Shown here: piece after piece, positions 52,831-61,691 of the stretch
How positions within the stretch are numbered: the stretch's first letter is position 1
How the letters are laid out: every line of letters begins with the position of its first letter
NCBI RefSeq assembly: GCF_002743335.1
Contig: NZ_PDZB01000013.1
Coordinates: 26,325-90,324, forward strand
From: Sporosarcina sp. P32b
GTDB lineage: Bacteria > Bacillota > Bacilli > Bacillales_A > Planococcaceae
DNA: 64,000 nucleotides
Direction: 5' to 3'
Notes under the pieces: model-generated
What the model was told of the DNA's origin: nothing
Databases searched by the model: none
Seen by the model: only the letters and a program-made list of their open reading frames with translations
Translations under genes and position numbers: made by a program

Positions 52831-53387
52831 ACAATGTAGGTGGGTGGCAATTAGTACAGTTCATAATCAGTTGGCTTGGCTGTTAATTTTTAAAGATAAG
52901 ATACTTGTGTATTTAATGAAGGATTTAGGTAATGATAAAACATTACCCTTTTGCTTACTTTTTATAAAAAAATTCATGGAGTTTTTTCTCTTGTTTAAAT
53001 TGAAAATGGTTACTTTAAATGAAAACGTGTCTTATAATTGTTTCTGTATGTGAACTCTTGTCACAATTACACGTGGAATATTACAAAGAGGTTACAATAT
53101 TACAGACTATGACAAAGAGTTATCTTTATTCACTTTAAATCCCGTGGTAGAGGCTGAATTTCCTCGCTATTTTAATCATGTGACCAAATGTAATGTTTAC
53201 TAACTAGAAATTTGGTCAATACTATATATGTACTTACTACCAAACCGTCTTTTTATGGGGTGTAACAGACGAAAACCATGATTATCCTTGATAATTTGTA
53301 ACTTTGTCATCACTATTCACCATAAATCGATGGATATTTGGTATACTACTTATGTTAGAAAAATTTTAATAAAAGGGAGGGTATTAC
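52831..53387. other. AT-rich gene-free stretch upstream of cccB
   Basis: No gene with a ribosome site is seen. It contains clustered ATTACA/GTTACA hexamers at 53048-53104, one pair (ATTACA-N5-GTTACA, 53080-53096) fitting the WalR-type TGTWAH-N5-TGTWAH direct repeat on the minus strand, and an ACCAAAT/ATTTGGT inverted repeat at about 53182-53215. A cccB promoter should lie near 53330 (TGGTATACT). Confidence 0.45.
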
Positions 53388-53729
53388 ATGAAGAACAAAC
53401 TATTAGCTACACTCTTCGGAGCGGCACTAGTTCTTGGCGCTTGTGGTGGTGGCGACGATAACGCTGCACCAAAAGACGATGCTGCAAACGACAACGGTGC
53501 AGCTACTACTGATGTAGATGCAGAAGCAGTTGTACAACAAAGCTGTGCGTCATGTCACGGAGGAAACTTAGAAGGTGGAGCAGGTCCAGCACTTGATAAA
53601 ATTGGTGCATCACTTTCTGAAGAAGAAATCCACGACGTGATCGTTAACGGTAAAGGCGCTATGCCTCCTGGTATTATTCAAGGCGAAGAAGCAGATGCAG
53701 TTGCTGCTTGGTTAGCTGAAAAGAAATAA
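53388..53729 (+). CDS. cccB: Cytochrome c-551, membrane-anchored lipoprotein
   Basis: The 113-residue product has a lipoprotein signal ([14 protein letters not shown], cleavage before Cys19), an acidic low-complexity linker and a class I haem-binding domain with CASCHG and a distal Met ligand in GAMPPG. It would carry electrons on the outer face of the membrane. It sits between prfB and ftsE as in B. subtilis. GGGAGGG precedes the ATG. Confidence 0.95.
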   Translation: MKNKLLATLFGAALVLGACGGGDDNAAPKDDAANDNGAATTDVDAEAVVQQSCASCHGGNLEGGAGPALDKIGASLSEEEIHDVIVNGKGAMPPGIIQGEEADAVAAWLAEKK

Positions 53730-53739
53730 TGAACATTCC

Positions 53740-53776
53740 GATCGTCTCCAAGATTTTCTTGGAGACGATCTTTTTT
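53740..53776 (+). terminator. Terminator of cccB
   Basis: GATCGTCTCCAAGA pairs with TCTTGGAGACGATC, followed by six T. Confidence 0.94.
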
Positions 53777-53924
53777 GTACATAAATCCGTAAAATTTACT
53801 ATTTTTTACTATTTCGCTTGCTTGATCAATTGATACATAACTGTAATACATGATAGAGTAAAGCCCATGCTATAATAAAAATGGCGAATATGAGAGAAAA
53901 ACAAAATTCAGGTGGTTATGATGT

Positions 53925-54611
53925 ATGATTGTAATGAAAAATGTATACAAAAAGTACCCGAATGGTGTTGTAGCCTCTAACGGAATTCATGTCGAAATCG
54001 AAAAAGGGGAGTTTGTGTATGTTGTCGGGCCAAGCGGAGCAGGTAAATCCACGTTCATTAAAATGATGTATCGTGAAGAAGTCCCGTCTAGCGGATTGAT
54101 TTACTTTAACAATACGGAACTGACAAAGATGCATAGACGAGATGTCCCTTATTTGAGAAGACAAATCGGCGTAGTATTTCAGGATTTTAAACTTCTGCCT
54201 AAACTGACTGTCTACGAAAACATTGCGTATGCGCTGGAGGTAATCGAAGAATCACCGAGCGTAATTCGTCAAAAAGTGACAGAAGTGCTGAAATTAGTAG
54301 GGCTCACCAAGAAAACGAGAATGTTTCCAAATGAACTGTCAGGTGGAGAACAGCAACGCGTGTCGATTGCACGATCGATCGTCAATCAACCGAAGCTTGT
54401 CATTGCAGACGAACCGACAGGGAATTTAGATCCAGAGACTTCATGGGAAATCATGAAGATTTTTGAACGGATAAATGCACAAGGCACCACGATCATTATG
54501 GCTACACACAATAAAGATATTGTGGATAATCAACCACATCGCGTGATACAGATCGAAGGCGGACTCATCACACGAGATGAGAACGAAGGAGAATACTCCA
54601 ATGAAATCTAG
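53925..54611 (+). CDS. ftsE: FtsE, ABC-type ATPase of the FtsEX complex
   Basis: The 228-residue ATPase has Walker A GPSGAGKSTFIKMM, signature LSGGEQQRVSIARSIV and Walker B LVIADEPTGNLDPE. With FtsX it transmits ATP hydrolysis across the membrane to a peptidoglycan hydrolase. AGGTGG precedes the ATG. The gene overlaps ftsX by 11 bases. Confidence 0.97.
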   Translation: MIVMKNVYKKYPNGVVASNGIHVEIEKGEFVYVVGPSGAGKSTFIKMMYREEVPSSGLIYFNNTELTKMHRRDVPYLRRQIGVVFQDFKLLPKLTVYENIAYALEVIEESPSVIRQKVTEVLKLVGLTKKTRMFPNELSGGEQQRVSIARSIVNQPKLVIADEPTGNLDPETSWEIMKIFERINAQGTTIIMATHNKDIVDNQPHRVIQIEGGLITRDENEGEYSNEI

Positions 54612-55485
54612 AACAGTACGACGTCATATACGGGAAAGCTTCAAAAGTCTTAGTCGAAACGGCTGGATGACCTTTGCATCGGTAAGCGCTGTTACCGTGA
54701 CTTTATTATTGATTGGCGTTTTCATTGTCATCATGATGAACTTAAATCAATTGGCTGACAACATCGAAAATGATGTGGAAATCAAAGTAGTCGCGGAACC
54801 AGGAGCTAGTCAAGAAGAAGTCCAGGATCTATTGAAGGAAGTTAAAGAGACCCCAGGTGTTGCCGAAGTCAAGTATTCCTCAAGAAAACAGGAATTGGAG
54901 CGAATGATTCAATCTTTCGGTGATGAGTTAGCGCTCTACAAACAAGACAATCCCCTCGGTGATGCATTATATGTCAAAGCGGATGATCCGAAAAACACGG
55001 CATCCATCGCAAATGAAATCGCCACGTACACGTATACATTTGACGTAGAGTACGGTGAAGGTAAGGTAGAAAAACTTTTCAACGTCTTGAAAATAGGACG
55101 AAACATCGGACTGGGCTTAATATTGGCGTTACTGTTTACGGCCATGTTCCTCATATCGAATACGATTCGACTTACCATTGTGGCAAGACGAACTGAAATC
55201 GATATTATGAAATTGGTCGGTGCAACAGATAGTTTCGTGCGGATTCCTTTCATGCTTGAAGGCGTGTGGCTTGGAATCTTCGGTGCGATTCTTCCGATGA
55301 CCCTCATGACGATATTTTATTCGAAATTGTATGATTTCTGGGAAGGACGTTTGCAAAACCAATTATTCCATTTGCTCGATCCTAACCCGTTCCTATTACA
55401 ATTAAACTTTTTACTGCTATTCGTTGCCGTCTTTATTGGCGTCTGGGGTAGTTTCATGTCAGTTAGGAAATTCTTAAAATCGTAA
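54601..55485 (+). CDS. ftsX: FtsX, membrane subunit of FtsEX
   Basis: The 294-residue permease-like protein has four predicted helices: one near residues 28-50 (TLLLIGVFIVIMMN), an extracellular loop of about 120 residues that would bind the hydrolase, then three C-terminal helices (LGLILALLFTAMFLI, GVWLGIFGAILPMTL, LQLNFLLLFVAVFIGVW). The ATG at 54601 lies inside the ftsE end, giving tight coupling. Confidence 0.95.
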   Translation: MKSRTVRRHIRESFKSLSRNGWMTFASVSAVTVTLLLIGVFIVIMMNLNQLADNIENDVEIKVVAEPGASQEEVQDLLKEVKETPGVAEVKYSSRKQELERMIQSFGDELALYKQDNPLGDALYVKADDPKNTASIANEIATYTYTFDVEYGEGKVEKLFNVLKIGRNIGLGLILALLFTAMFLISNTIRLTIVARRTEIDIMKLVGATDSFVRIPFMLEGVWLGIFGAILPMTLMTIFYSKLYDFWEGRLQNQLFHLLDPNPFLLQLNFLLLFVAVFIGVWGSFMSVRKFLKS

Positions 55486-55510
55486 TTTTTACTAAGGGGA
55501 GAACTCGGAT

Positions 55511-56854
55511 TTGATAAAAAGACATAGAATCATTTCAAGTGTCCTTGCGGTTTGTTTGCTTACCACAACGGTTGGCAGTGTAGATGTATTCGCGGACTCT
55601 CTGAAAGATTTGCAGAATGAAAAAAATGCAGCAGAAGTGAAGAAGAAAAATTTAGATTCTACTATCCAGAAAAAAGAGACACAAATACAGGAAAAGCAGT
55701 CGGCAGTCGATGTGCTGGTCACTCAAATCAAAAAACTGAATGACAAAATTGAAGAGACCAATCAAAACATGGATCGGATCATTGCAGAAATGAATCAGAC
55801 CAAAATTGAAATTGAAGAACTTCAAGCTTCTATTAAAGAATTAGAGATTCGGATCCAACAGCGAGACGAAGTATTGCGTGAGCGTGTTCGCGTGATGCAA
55901 GTCAAGGGAAATAAAGTCAGTTATTTGGACGTACTTCTTGGCGCTAACAGTTTCGCGGATTTCATTGACCGTTTCTCGGCAGTTTCTACATTGATGGATG
56001 CAGACCGAAAAATCATTCAACAACAAGAAGATGATATGGCGTTGCTTGAAGAAGAAAAGAAGCTTGTTGAGGAGAAGTTAGCTGAACAAGAAGAGCGCAA
56101 GAAAAAAATTCAAGCAATGAAAGATGAACTGCATAACCAAAAGCTTGAAAAAAGAGATGTAGTTAGAGAACTCGAAAGAAGCCAAGAAAAACTTTCGGGT
56201 GAAAAAGGCGCATTAGAAGAAGAATATAGCGAAACGGTAGCATTCAGTTCAAAACTGGAAAAGAAAATTATCGCAGAACAAAATCGTTTAGCGGAAGTCG
56301 CTCGTAAAGAGCAGGCAAGAAAGCACAAGTTACAGCAGGAAAGATTGGCAGCGGAAGCAGCAGCGGCTGCAGCTTCTAGTCGTTCAGGTGCTTCTGCAGG
56401 TGCCTCTTCAAGTTCAAGTGCCACTCCGCCTGTTTCAAGCGGGTCTTGGACAAAGCCGACAACGGGTAGTTTTAGTTCAGGATTCGGCTGGCGGACTCAC
56501 CCGATATCGAAAGTGAAAAAGCAACACCGTGGAATGGATATAAGCGCACCGACAGGAACTCCGGTTGTAGCAGCGGGAGATGGAGTCGTATCGTACGCGG
56601 GTAGTATGGAAGGTTTCGGTAATGTGGTCATGATTACGCACTCCATGAAAGGTCAAATTTTGACGACTGTATATGGGCACCTTTCAACGGTTGGTACAAG
56701 CTCAGGACAATCTGTCGATAAAGGTCAATTAATTGGAGCGGTCGGTTCGACAGGTTTCTCTACAGGTCCACATTTGCATTTTGAAGTGCACGTAGGAAAC
56801 TTCTCTGCCACAGGTCCTAGTGCAGTCAACCCTTTGCATTACGTTTCTTTTTAA
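55511..56854 (+). CDS. FtsEX-associated coiled-coil M23 peptidoglycan hydrolase
   Basis: The 447-residue secreted protein has a signal peptide (VLAVCLLTTTVGSVDVFA), two long coiled-coil stretches (about 30-130 and 180-285), a Ser/Ala-rich linker and a C-terminal LytM domain with the zinc ligands H-x-D (QHRGMDIS) and HLH (GPHLHFEVH). That layout is the EnvC/PcsB-type partner of FtsEX. B. subtilis instead uses CwlO (NlpC/P60), encoded elsewhere. Start is a TTG after AGGGGAG, 25 bases behind ftsX. Confidence 0.92.
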   Translation: MIKRHRIISSVLAVCLLTTTVGSVDVFADSLKDLQNEKNAAEVKKKNLDSTIQKKETQIQEKQSAVDVLVTQIKKLNDKIEETNQNMDRIIAEMNQTKIEIEELQASIKELEIRIQQRDEVLRERVRVMQVKGNKVSYLDVLLGANSFADFIDRFSAVSTLMDADRKIIQQQEDDMALLEEEKKLVEEKLAEQEERKKKIQAMKDELHNQKLEKRDVVRELERSQEKLSGEKGALEEEYSETVAFSSKLEKKIIAEQNRLAEVARKEQARKHKLQQERLAAEAAAAAASSRSGASAGASSSSSATPPVSSGSWTKPTTGSFSSGFGWRTHPISKVKKQHRGMDISAPTGTPVVAAGDGVVSYAGSMEGFGNVVMITHSMKGQILTTVYGHLSTVGTSSGQSVDKGQLIGAVGSTGFSTGPHLHFEVHVGNFSATGPSAVNPLHYVSF

Positions 56855-56927
56855 TATAGCATGAAATGAAAACCTGCCTGAAAAGGTGGGTTTTCATACG
56901 TTCATAGAAAGAATAGGGGGATTGACG

Positions 56928-57581
56928 ATGCCGGTTACGCAGTACTATCCAATCGGTTCGATTACGATGCCGTCATCATGGATTGCGTTCATTGCGGGTT
57001 TCCTAGTGACCTATCTTTTCATTCGCTTATACTTTGGTAAAGTACATGGCGCGCGAGTCGGTGATCTATTTTTCAATGTCGTGATCATTTGGAAGTTATC
57101 TGTGATAGTAACTGATTTCTCTATGGTTATAAAAAATCCACTGTCCATTCTTTATTTCCACGGGGGAACAGTAGGCTGGATACTCGGGCTAGTCGTAGCC
57201 GGATTATGGATGCTCCGACAAGTATATAAAGAGAAGTGGAAGCGTATCGATAAATGGACGCTATTGCTTGCGTTGATCTGTTGGCAAGCTATCTATCAAA
57301 TCGCTATGGCCTTTCTAAATGAAGGTAATTTGGTAGTGAAAAGCACAACGATTCTTTTATTTGTCGCGGTCTTTGTATTGTCGTGGTGGAGTGAACAAAA
57401 GAAAATCAATACAGTGAGCGAACTTGCATTTGTCTTGGTAGCGGTTCATTTTCTCGTATCCGCTATTCAAGGAAATTTACTGAATACAGCATTCATCACG
57501 ACTATTTTCATCGGTTTGTTCATGTGGGGAGTAGAGCGAGCTACGGCGCAACCGATAAGTGGAAAGGAAGAGGTAGAGTGA
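56928..57581 (+). CDS. Polytopic membrane protein, unknown, paired with a TlpA-type thioredoxin
   Basis: The 217-residue protein has about seven hydrophobic helices (e.g. SWIAFIAGFLVTYLFIRLYF, GGTVGWILGLVVAGLWML). I recognise no family with certainty. The ATG at 56928 follows AGGGGG; an open extension upstream overlaps a hairpin (56867-56896). Its stop overlaps the GTG of the next gene, so it probably works with that extracytoplasmic thioredoxin. Confidence 0.75.
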   Translation: MPVTQYYPIGSITMPSSWIAFIAGFLVTYLFIRLYFGKVHGARVGDLFFNVVIIWKLSVIVTDFSMVIKNPLSILYFHGGTVGWILGLVVAGLWMLRQVYKEKWKRIDKWTLLLALICWQAIYQIAMAFLNEGNLVVKSTTILLFVAVFVLSWWSEQKKINTVSELAFVLVAVHFLVSAIQGNLLNTAFITTIFIGLFMWGVERATAQPISGKEEVE

Positions 57582-58165
57582 GTAAGAAAACGCTTGGCTA
57601 TATGATTACGGCACTCGTGATCGGTACATTGATCTTCATCATGGTGCAAAATACAGTTGGACAGAAAGATCCTGTGGAAGCACCGATCTCACAAGTAAAT
57701 CCAGAAAATGCATTGCAAGGGGAAGAAGAAGGTTTGGAGCAATATTCACCTGCACCAGACTTTATACTTGAAACACTTGCAGGCGAAACAGTGACGCTTT
57801 CCGAGTTGAAAGGAAAGAAGGTTATTTTGAATTTCTGGGCAACATGGTGTCCTCCATGTAAAGCAGAAATGCCGCATATGGAAAGCTTTTATTCGAAACT
57901 GACGGAAGAAGACCAAGTAGAACTGATCGCTGTCAATGTGACGGAATCTGAGAGACGTGGTATAGGTGAAGTAGAAACCTTTGTAGATTCGTATGAATTA
58001 AGCTTCCCGATTCCACTAGATAAAACGGCGGAAGTCACACATAAATATGGTGTGATGTCGATGCCAACAACGTATATGATTGATACGCAAGGGCGCATTG
58101 CACAAAAAGTCATTGGACCATTAGATGAAAAAACATTGAATGAATTAGTCGATTCCATGGACTGA
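57578..58165 (+). CDS. TlpA/ResA family membrane-anchored thiol-disulfide oxidoreductase
   Basis: The 195-residue protein has one N-terminal anchor (YMITALVIGTLIFIMVQ) and an external thioredoxin fold with the active site WATWCPPCKAEMP and cis-Pro loop MSMPTTYMI. Such proteins reduce disulfides on apocytochrome c or other exported proteins. It begins with GTG overlapping the previous stop (GTGA). With cccB 4 kb upstream, cytochrome maturation is one possible role. Confidence 0.88.
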   Translation: MSKKTLGYMITALVIGTLIFIMVQNTVGQKDPVEAPISQVNPENALQGEEEGLEQYSPAPDFILETLAGETVTLSELKGKKVILNFWATWCPPCKAEMPHMESFYSKLTEEDQVELIAVNVTESERRGIGEVETFVDSYELSFPIPLDKTAEVTHKYGVMSMPTTYMIDTQGRIAQKVIGPLDEKTLNELVDSMD

Positions 58166-58235
58166 AAAAAGAGTCTGTTCTCGTGTCGTAACTTCTTGTC
58201 TCCCTTCATATAGTGAAGAGAGGAGGAGGTTATGA

Positions 58236-59663
58236 ATGCGTAAGAGCAGGCTTTTTTTGGTGGGGGTGTTATTACTAATCGGCATCATATGGCTTAACGG
58301 CTGTGGTAAGCAAGAAGCTGTAAAGAATGAGTCGATCAGTAAGTTGCCTGTAGTGGATGAGGTGTTTGAAAAGATTCAGGAGAGAGCCGTATACCCAGTC
58401 AAGAAGGACGAGCTGATTGAAGGGGCGTTGCGTGGAATGACCGATACAATCGGCGACCCGTATTCGACGTATCTGACCGGTCAAGAAGCGGAGTCTCACC
58501 GGGAATCACTCGCGGGATCACGTGTAGGGATTGGTGCGGAAGTAACACGGACGAACGGCAAGTATATTATCGTAGCGCCAATTAAAGGGGGCCCTGCAGA
58601 AAAGGCGGGATTACAGCCGTATGATGAAATTGTACGTGTCAATGGCGAGCGTTTGGCCAATGAAACTTTACGCGATGTAGTCAATACGATACGCGGTGCA
58701 AAAGGGACGGAAGTGAAGTTGACCATTTTCCGACCTGAAGCGGATAAGCATATGGAATACACGATCACACGCGATCATATGCCCGTGCAGTCTGTATCGC
58801 ATCACCTGATTGAAGAACGGGATGCTAAGCTCGGGTACATAGCGCTAAGCATGTTTGGTGAAGAGACATCCAAAGAGTGGCAAAAGGCTACGTCTGACGT
58901 CATTAAAAAAGGTGCTCAGGCAATCATCATTGATGTACGTGGAAATCCAGGCGGCTATTTGAAGGCTGTATCCGAAATTTCCAGTAGTCTATTGGAAGAA
59001 GATCGAACGTTCGTCGTGATGCAAGATGCAAAAGGGAATTTAACACCTGTCTCAACGGAGAAAGACGAGAATCTTTCATTCCATGAACGCTTGAAACAAA
59101 TTCCGATTGTCGTCGTACAAGATGTCGGCAGCGCATCGGCGAGTGAAGTATTGAGTGCAGCGATCAAAGATCTGAAACGTGGCGAGATTATCGGCACGAC
59201 GAGTTTCGGAAAAGGAACGGTACAGGAGACGATGGAATTATCGAACGGCGGAGAATTGAAGCTGTCGACAAGTAAATGGCTGACGCCTAAAGAGAAATGG
59301 ATTCATGGCAAAGGGGTCACAGCAGATATTGAAGTCAAACAGAACACCTTATTCACGGAGCACTTACAGATGGTAACGGACACGATGAAGGAAGGGCATT
59401 TCAATGACCAAGTCGCTTATGCGCAACGCATGCTCAAAGCATTTGATCATCGCCCAGGCAGAACGGATGGCTATTTCGATCGTGAAACAGCAGAAGCCGT
59501 ACAGTCATTCCGTACGGAGTATGAAATTAAGGAAGGCTATGATATGGATAGAGAATTTTTCATGGCTTTAAAAACAGCTGCGGAAGAATATCGAGCAGAG
59601 CCAAAGAACGACAAACAGTTGCGGATGGCGGTCGATTTCCTCGTCAATGAACTGGAAAAATAA
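58236..59663 (+). CDS. ctpB: S41 family C-terminal processing peptidase, lipoprotein
   Basis: The 475-residue protease has a lipobox-like LIGIIWLNGCGKQ, a PDZ domain (about 85-170; VAPIKGGPAEKAGLQPYDEI), a Ser/Lys catalytic centre (SASASE at 299-304, Lys326 in FGKGTVQ) and a C-terminal peptidoglycan-binding domain (GRTDGYFDRETAEAVQSFR). This is the CtpB layout; B. subtilis CtpB cleaves SpoIVFA during sporulation. The anchoring Cys is unusual for CtpB. GAGGAGG precedes the ATG. Confidence 0.93.
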   Translation: MRKSRLFLVGVLLLIGIIWLNGCGKQEAVKNESISKLPVVDEVFEKIQERAVYPVKKDELIEGALRGMTDTIGDPYSTYLTGQEAESHRESLAGSRVGIGAEVTRTNGKYIIVAPIKGGPAEKAGLQPYDEIVRVNGERLANETLRDVVNTIRGAKGTEVKLTIFRPEADKHMEYTITRDHMPVQSVSHHLIEERDAKLGYIALSMFGEETSKEWQKATSDVIKKGAQAIIIDVRGNPGGYLKAVSEISSSLLEEDRTFVVMQDAKGNLTPVSTEKDENLSFHERLKQIPIVVVQDVGSASASEVLSAAIKDLKRGEIIGTTSFGKGTVQETMELSNGGELKLSTSKWLTPKEKWIHGKGVTADIEVKQNTLFTEHLQMVTDTMKEGHFNDQVAYAQRMLKAFDHRPGRTDGYFDRETAEAVQSFRTEYEIKEGYDMDREFFMALKTAAEEYRAEPKNDKQLRMAVDFLVNELEK

Positions 59664-59667
59664 TAGC

Positions 59668-59722
59668 AGGGGCGGTTCGGCAAGGTCTTGGTAACGGGAC
59701 ACGCGCGAACGGCCTCTTTTTT
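59668..59722 (+). terminator. Terminator of ctpB
   Basis: AGGGGCGGTTCG and CGAACGGCCTCT form a stem (one G.T or mismatch) around a loop of about 25 bases, followed by TTTTTTC. Confidence 0.75.
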
Positions 59723-59837
59723 CTTTGTGCAATTTAGCTTAATTTGGAACTTCCTTAAGAACTCTCTCGCTATTTTCCTTCTTTTTTTGTACAATGAAGA
59801 AAAGAGCTGTAAAGACAAGCGAGAAAGGTGACAGAAG

Positions 59838-61010
59838 ATGTCTAGCGAACTATTACTTAATTTAAAAGATGCATTACTTTACTTTTTTCTGAATCCAGTC
59901 TGGCTAATTGCTTTAGTAGCTGCCTATATGCTGGGTAGTAAACGAGTAAGCCGTGAGCGGACAGATTTCAATGTGGGTATAAACAAAGGTTCCACTGAAA
60001 TGAAACACATTCTTTCTGTAGGTTGGTTGCACGGTTTTGTCCTATCGATTCTAATCGCAGGCATAGGGTTAATCGTCGACTTTAACTGGATCATCATTTT
60101 ATCCATCGTCATGTTGCTCGTTATTGTATCATTCTCCTACAAACTAGCATCACCGATCTACTATGCAACGATTGCGTTTTTTGCGCTATGGGCATTGGAT
60201 CGATTTGCGGGAGACTTCTCAATCGGCACATGGTTTGTTCAGGAAGACCTGGACTTCTTCGGTACATTAGCTATAACGGTACCGATTATTGCAGGATTAC
60301 TAGTAATCTCGGAGGGCTTATTAGTTCGTCGTCATGCGGCGCGTCATACGTCTCCAACATTCGTTCCGACACAGCGCGGAATGCGTGGTGCAATTTATCA
60401 GTCGAAGTTACTTTGGCTCGTGCCAGTGGTATTTTTAGTACCTGGACATATGGTAGCGGAATTTGCTCCATACTGGCCGCAATTCACGTTAGGCTCAGAG
60501 CAGTTTTCATTCATTCCGGTTCCTCTAGTGATCGGATTCTCTCAACTAGTGCGATCTACGTTCCCAGACGTACTACTCCCTAAGATGGGGAAAGCAATCG
60601 CTTGGCTCGGTGTAGCTGTCGTGGTGGTAGGTATTGGCGCGATTTGGATGCCGGTACTTGGTTGGGCGGCACTGCTTGCGGGCGCCTTATGCCGTATCTT
60701 GTTGAGCGCTATGATTTCATTATCAGAACGCAACAAGCAAGTATTGTTAGTGCCTCAATCAGAAGGTGTCTATGTAGTAGCGGTTCTTGCCGATTCACCA
60801 GCAGAGAAAATGGGCATTGTCCCAGGTGATTTGATCAAGTCGGTGAACGGGATTTCGATTCATAATGAAGATGAACTGTATGATGCGATCCAAGTCAATG
60901 CTGCACACTGTCGTTTACAAGTTATCGGCCGCGATAAAGAAGTACGTTTGAAGCAACAAGTGCTGTTCCGTCACGATCACTTCCGTCTAGGTATTGTCGT
61001 TGTGCGATAA
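59838..61010 (+). CDS. minJ: MinJ-like division topology protein (polytopic membrane plus PDZ)
   Basis: The 390-residue protein has seven or eight membrane helices in the first 300 residues and a C-terminal PDZ domain (VLADSPAEKMGIVPGDLIKS, then VNGISIHNEDEL). In B. subtilis MinJ (YvjD) bridges DivIVA and MinD to place the septum; its gene is in the same neighbourhood. AAGGTG precedes the ATG. A csbA-like gene follows. Confidence 0.88.
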   Translation: MSSELLLNLKDALLYFFLNPVWLIALVAAYMLGSKRVSRERTDFNVGINKGSTEMKHILSVGWLHGFVLSILIAGIGLIVDFNWIIILSIVMLLVIVSFSYKLASPIYYATIAFFALWALDRFAGDFSIGTWFVQEDLDFFGTLAITVPIIAGLLVISEGLLVRRHAARHTSPTFVPTQRGMRGAIYQSKLLWLVPVVFLVPGHMVAEFAPYWPQFTLGSEQFSFIPVPLVIGFSQLVRSTFPDVLLPKMGKAIAWLGVAVVVVGIGAIWMPVLGWAALLAGALCRILLSAMISLSERNKQVLLVPQSEGVYVVAVLADSPAEKMGIVPGDLIKSVNGISIHNEDELYDAIQVNAAHCRLQVIGRDKEVRLKQQVLFRHDHFRLGIVVVR

Positions 61011-61024
61011 AAGGGGAGAACAAT

Positions 61025-61276
61025 ATGCATGATTTCGAAACGAAGTTGATGTTTGCGATGTTGTTGCCAGGGATATTAGTTGTGTTTTTTACGCGCGTGA
61101 CATTTCATCACGTCGTTGGATTAATTTTGACAGTATCGCTCATTGCAGCTTCCGTCTATGCAGGGTATACGCATAACTGGATGTTGTATGTGGCGGATGC
61201 TGTATCACTAACAGTAGGTTTTTGGTTTGCGTCGCGCATGGTGAAAAACGCGCGACTGAATCAAGCCGAGGAGTGA
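61025..61276 (+). CDS. csbA: CsbA family (DUF2198) small membrane protein
   Basis: The 83-residue protein has three hydrophobic helices (LMFAMLLPGILVVFF, VVGLILTVSLIAASVYAGY, MLYVADAVSLTVGFWFA). It matches CsbA in length, helix pattern and place; in B. subtilis csbA is sigma-B controlled and precedes uvrBA. It follows minJ by 14 bases. Confidence 0.85.
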   Translation: MHDFETKLMFAMLLPGILVVFFTRVTFHHVVGLILTVSLIAASVYAGYTHNWMLYVADAVSLTVGFWFASRMVKNARLNQAEE

Positions 61277-61278
61277 AG

Positions 61279-61325
61279 AAAAGCGGTTTTCAAAGAGCAT
61301 ACATGCTTTGAAAACCGCTTTTTTG
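61279..61325. terminator. Terminator after csbA
   Basis: AAAGCGGTTTTCAAAG pairs with CTTTGAAAACCGCTTT, followed by TTTT. The A-rich left arm may also serve the convergent azlD. Confidence 0.93.
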
Positions 61326-61388
61326 TTACGAATAATAGATAGTTGCTGTTTTAATCGTCTAGGTATTGGGGAATAGTGAGAATAAGAG

Positions 61389-61691
61389 TTAAAATAAACT
61401 ATACACAGCGAGCGCCGCAATTGTACCAATCACAACAAACATCACGTCGAGGCCGATGAAGGCTAAAGCGAACGCTATCACGGCACCTAGTATACCGAAA
61501 AGGATATCATCTTGGATATGTATAATGGCCGGAAAAATTAGTGCACCGAGTACTGCAAAGGGAATATTGCGCAACACGCCACTGACGATTGGCGGTAATT
61601 CCTTGCCATCAAGAATGGTTAACGGAATCATTCGTGGCACATACGTGGCGATGGCCATGCCGAGTAACATCCACCAATAAGTAGATCCCAT
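61389..61691 (-). CDS. azlD: AzlD family branched-chain amino acid exporter subunit
   Basis: The 100-residue protein has three or four helices with the family segments ATYVPRMIPLTIL and LRNIPFAVLGALIFPAI. GGAGGTAAACTG precedes the ATG. Its A overlaps the azlC stop (TGATG), coupling the two subunits of the exporter. Confidence 0.92.
   Translation of the reverse strand: MGSTYWWMLLGMAIATYVPRMIPLTILDGKELPPIVSGVLRNIPFAVLGALIFPAIIHIQDDILFGILGAVIAFALAFIGLDVMFVVIGTIAALAVYSLF

Noticed and set aside
52844..53053. Possible 69-residue hydrophobic protein after the prfB hairpin repeat
   Set aside because: It has no ribosome site and unusual composition; it lies in AT-rich intergenic DNA where such frames arise by chance.
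56867..56896. Hairpin after the M23 gene as a terminator
   Set aside because: TGAAAACC/GGTTTTCA pair well, but no T run follows the stem, so termination is doubtful and the next genes may be cotranscribed.
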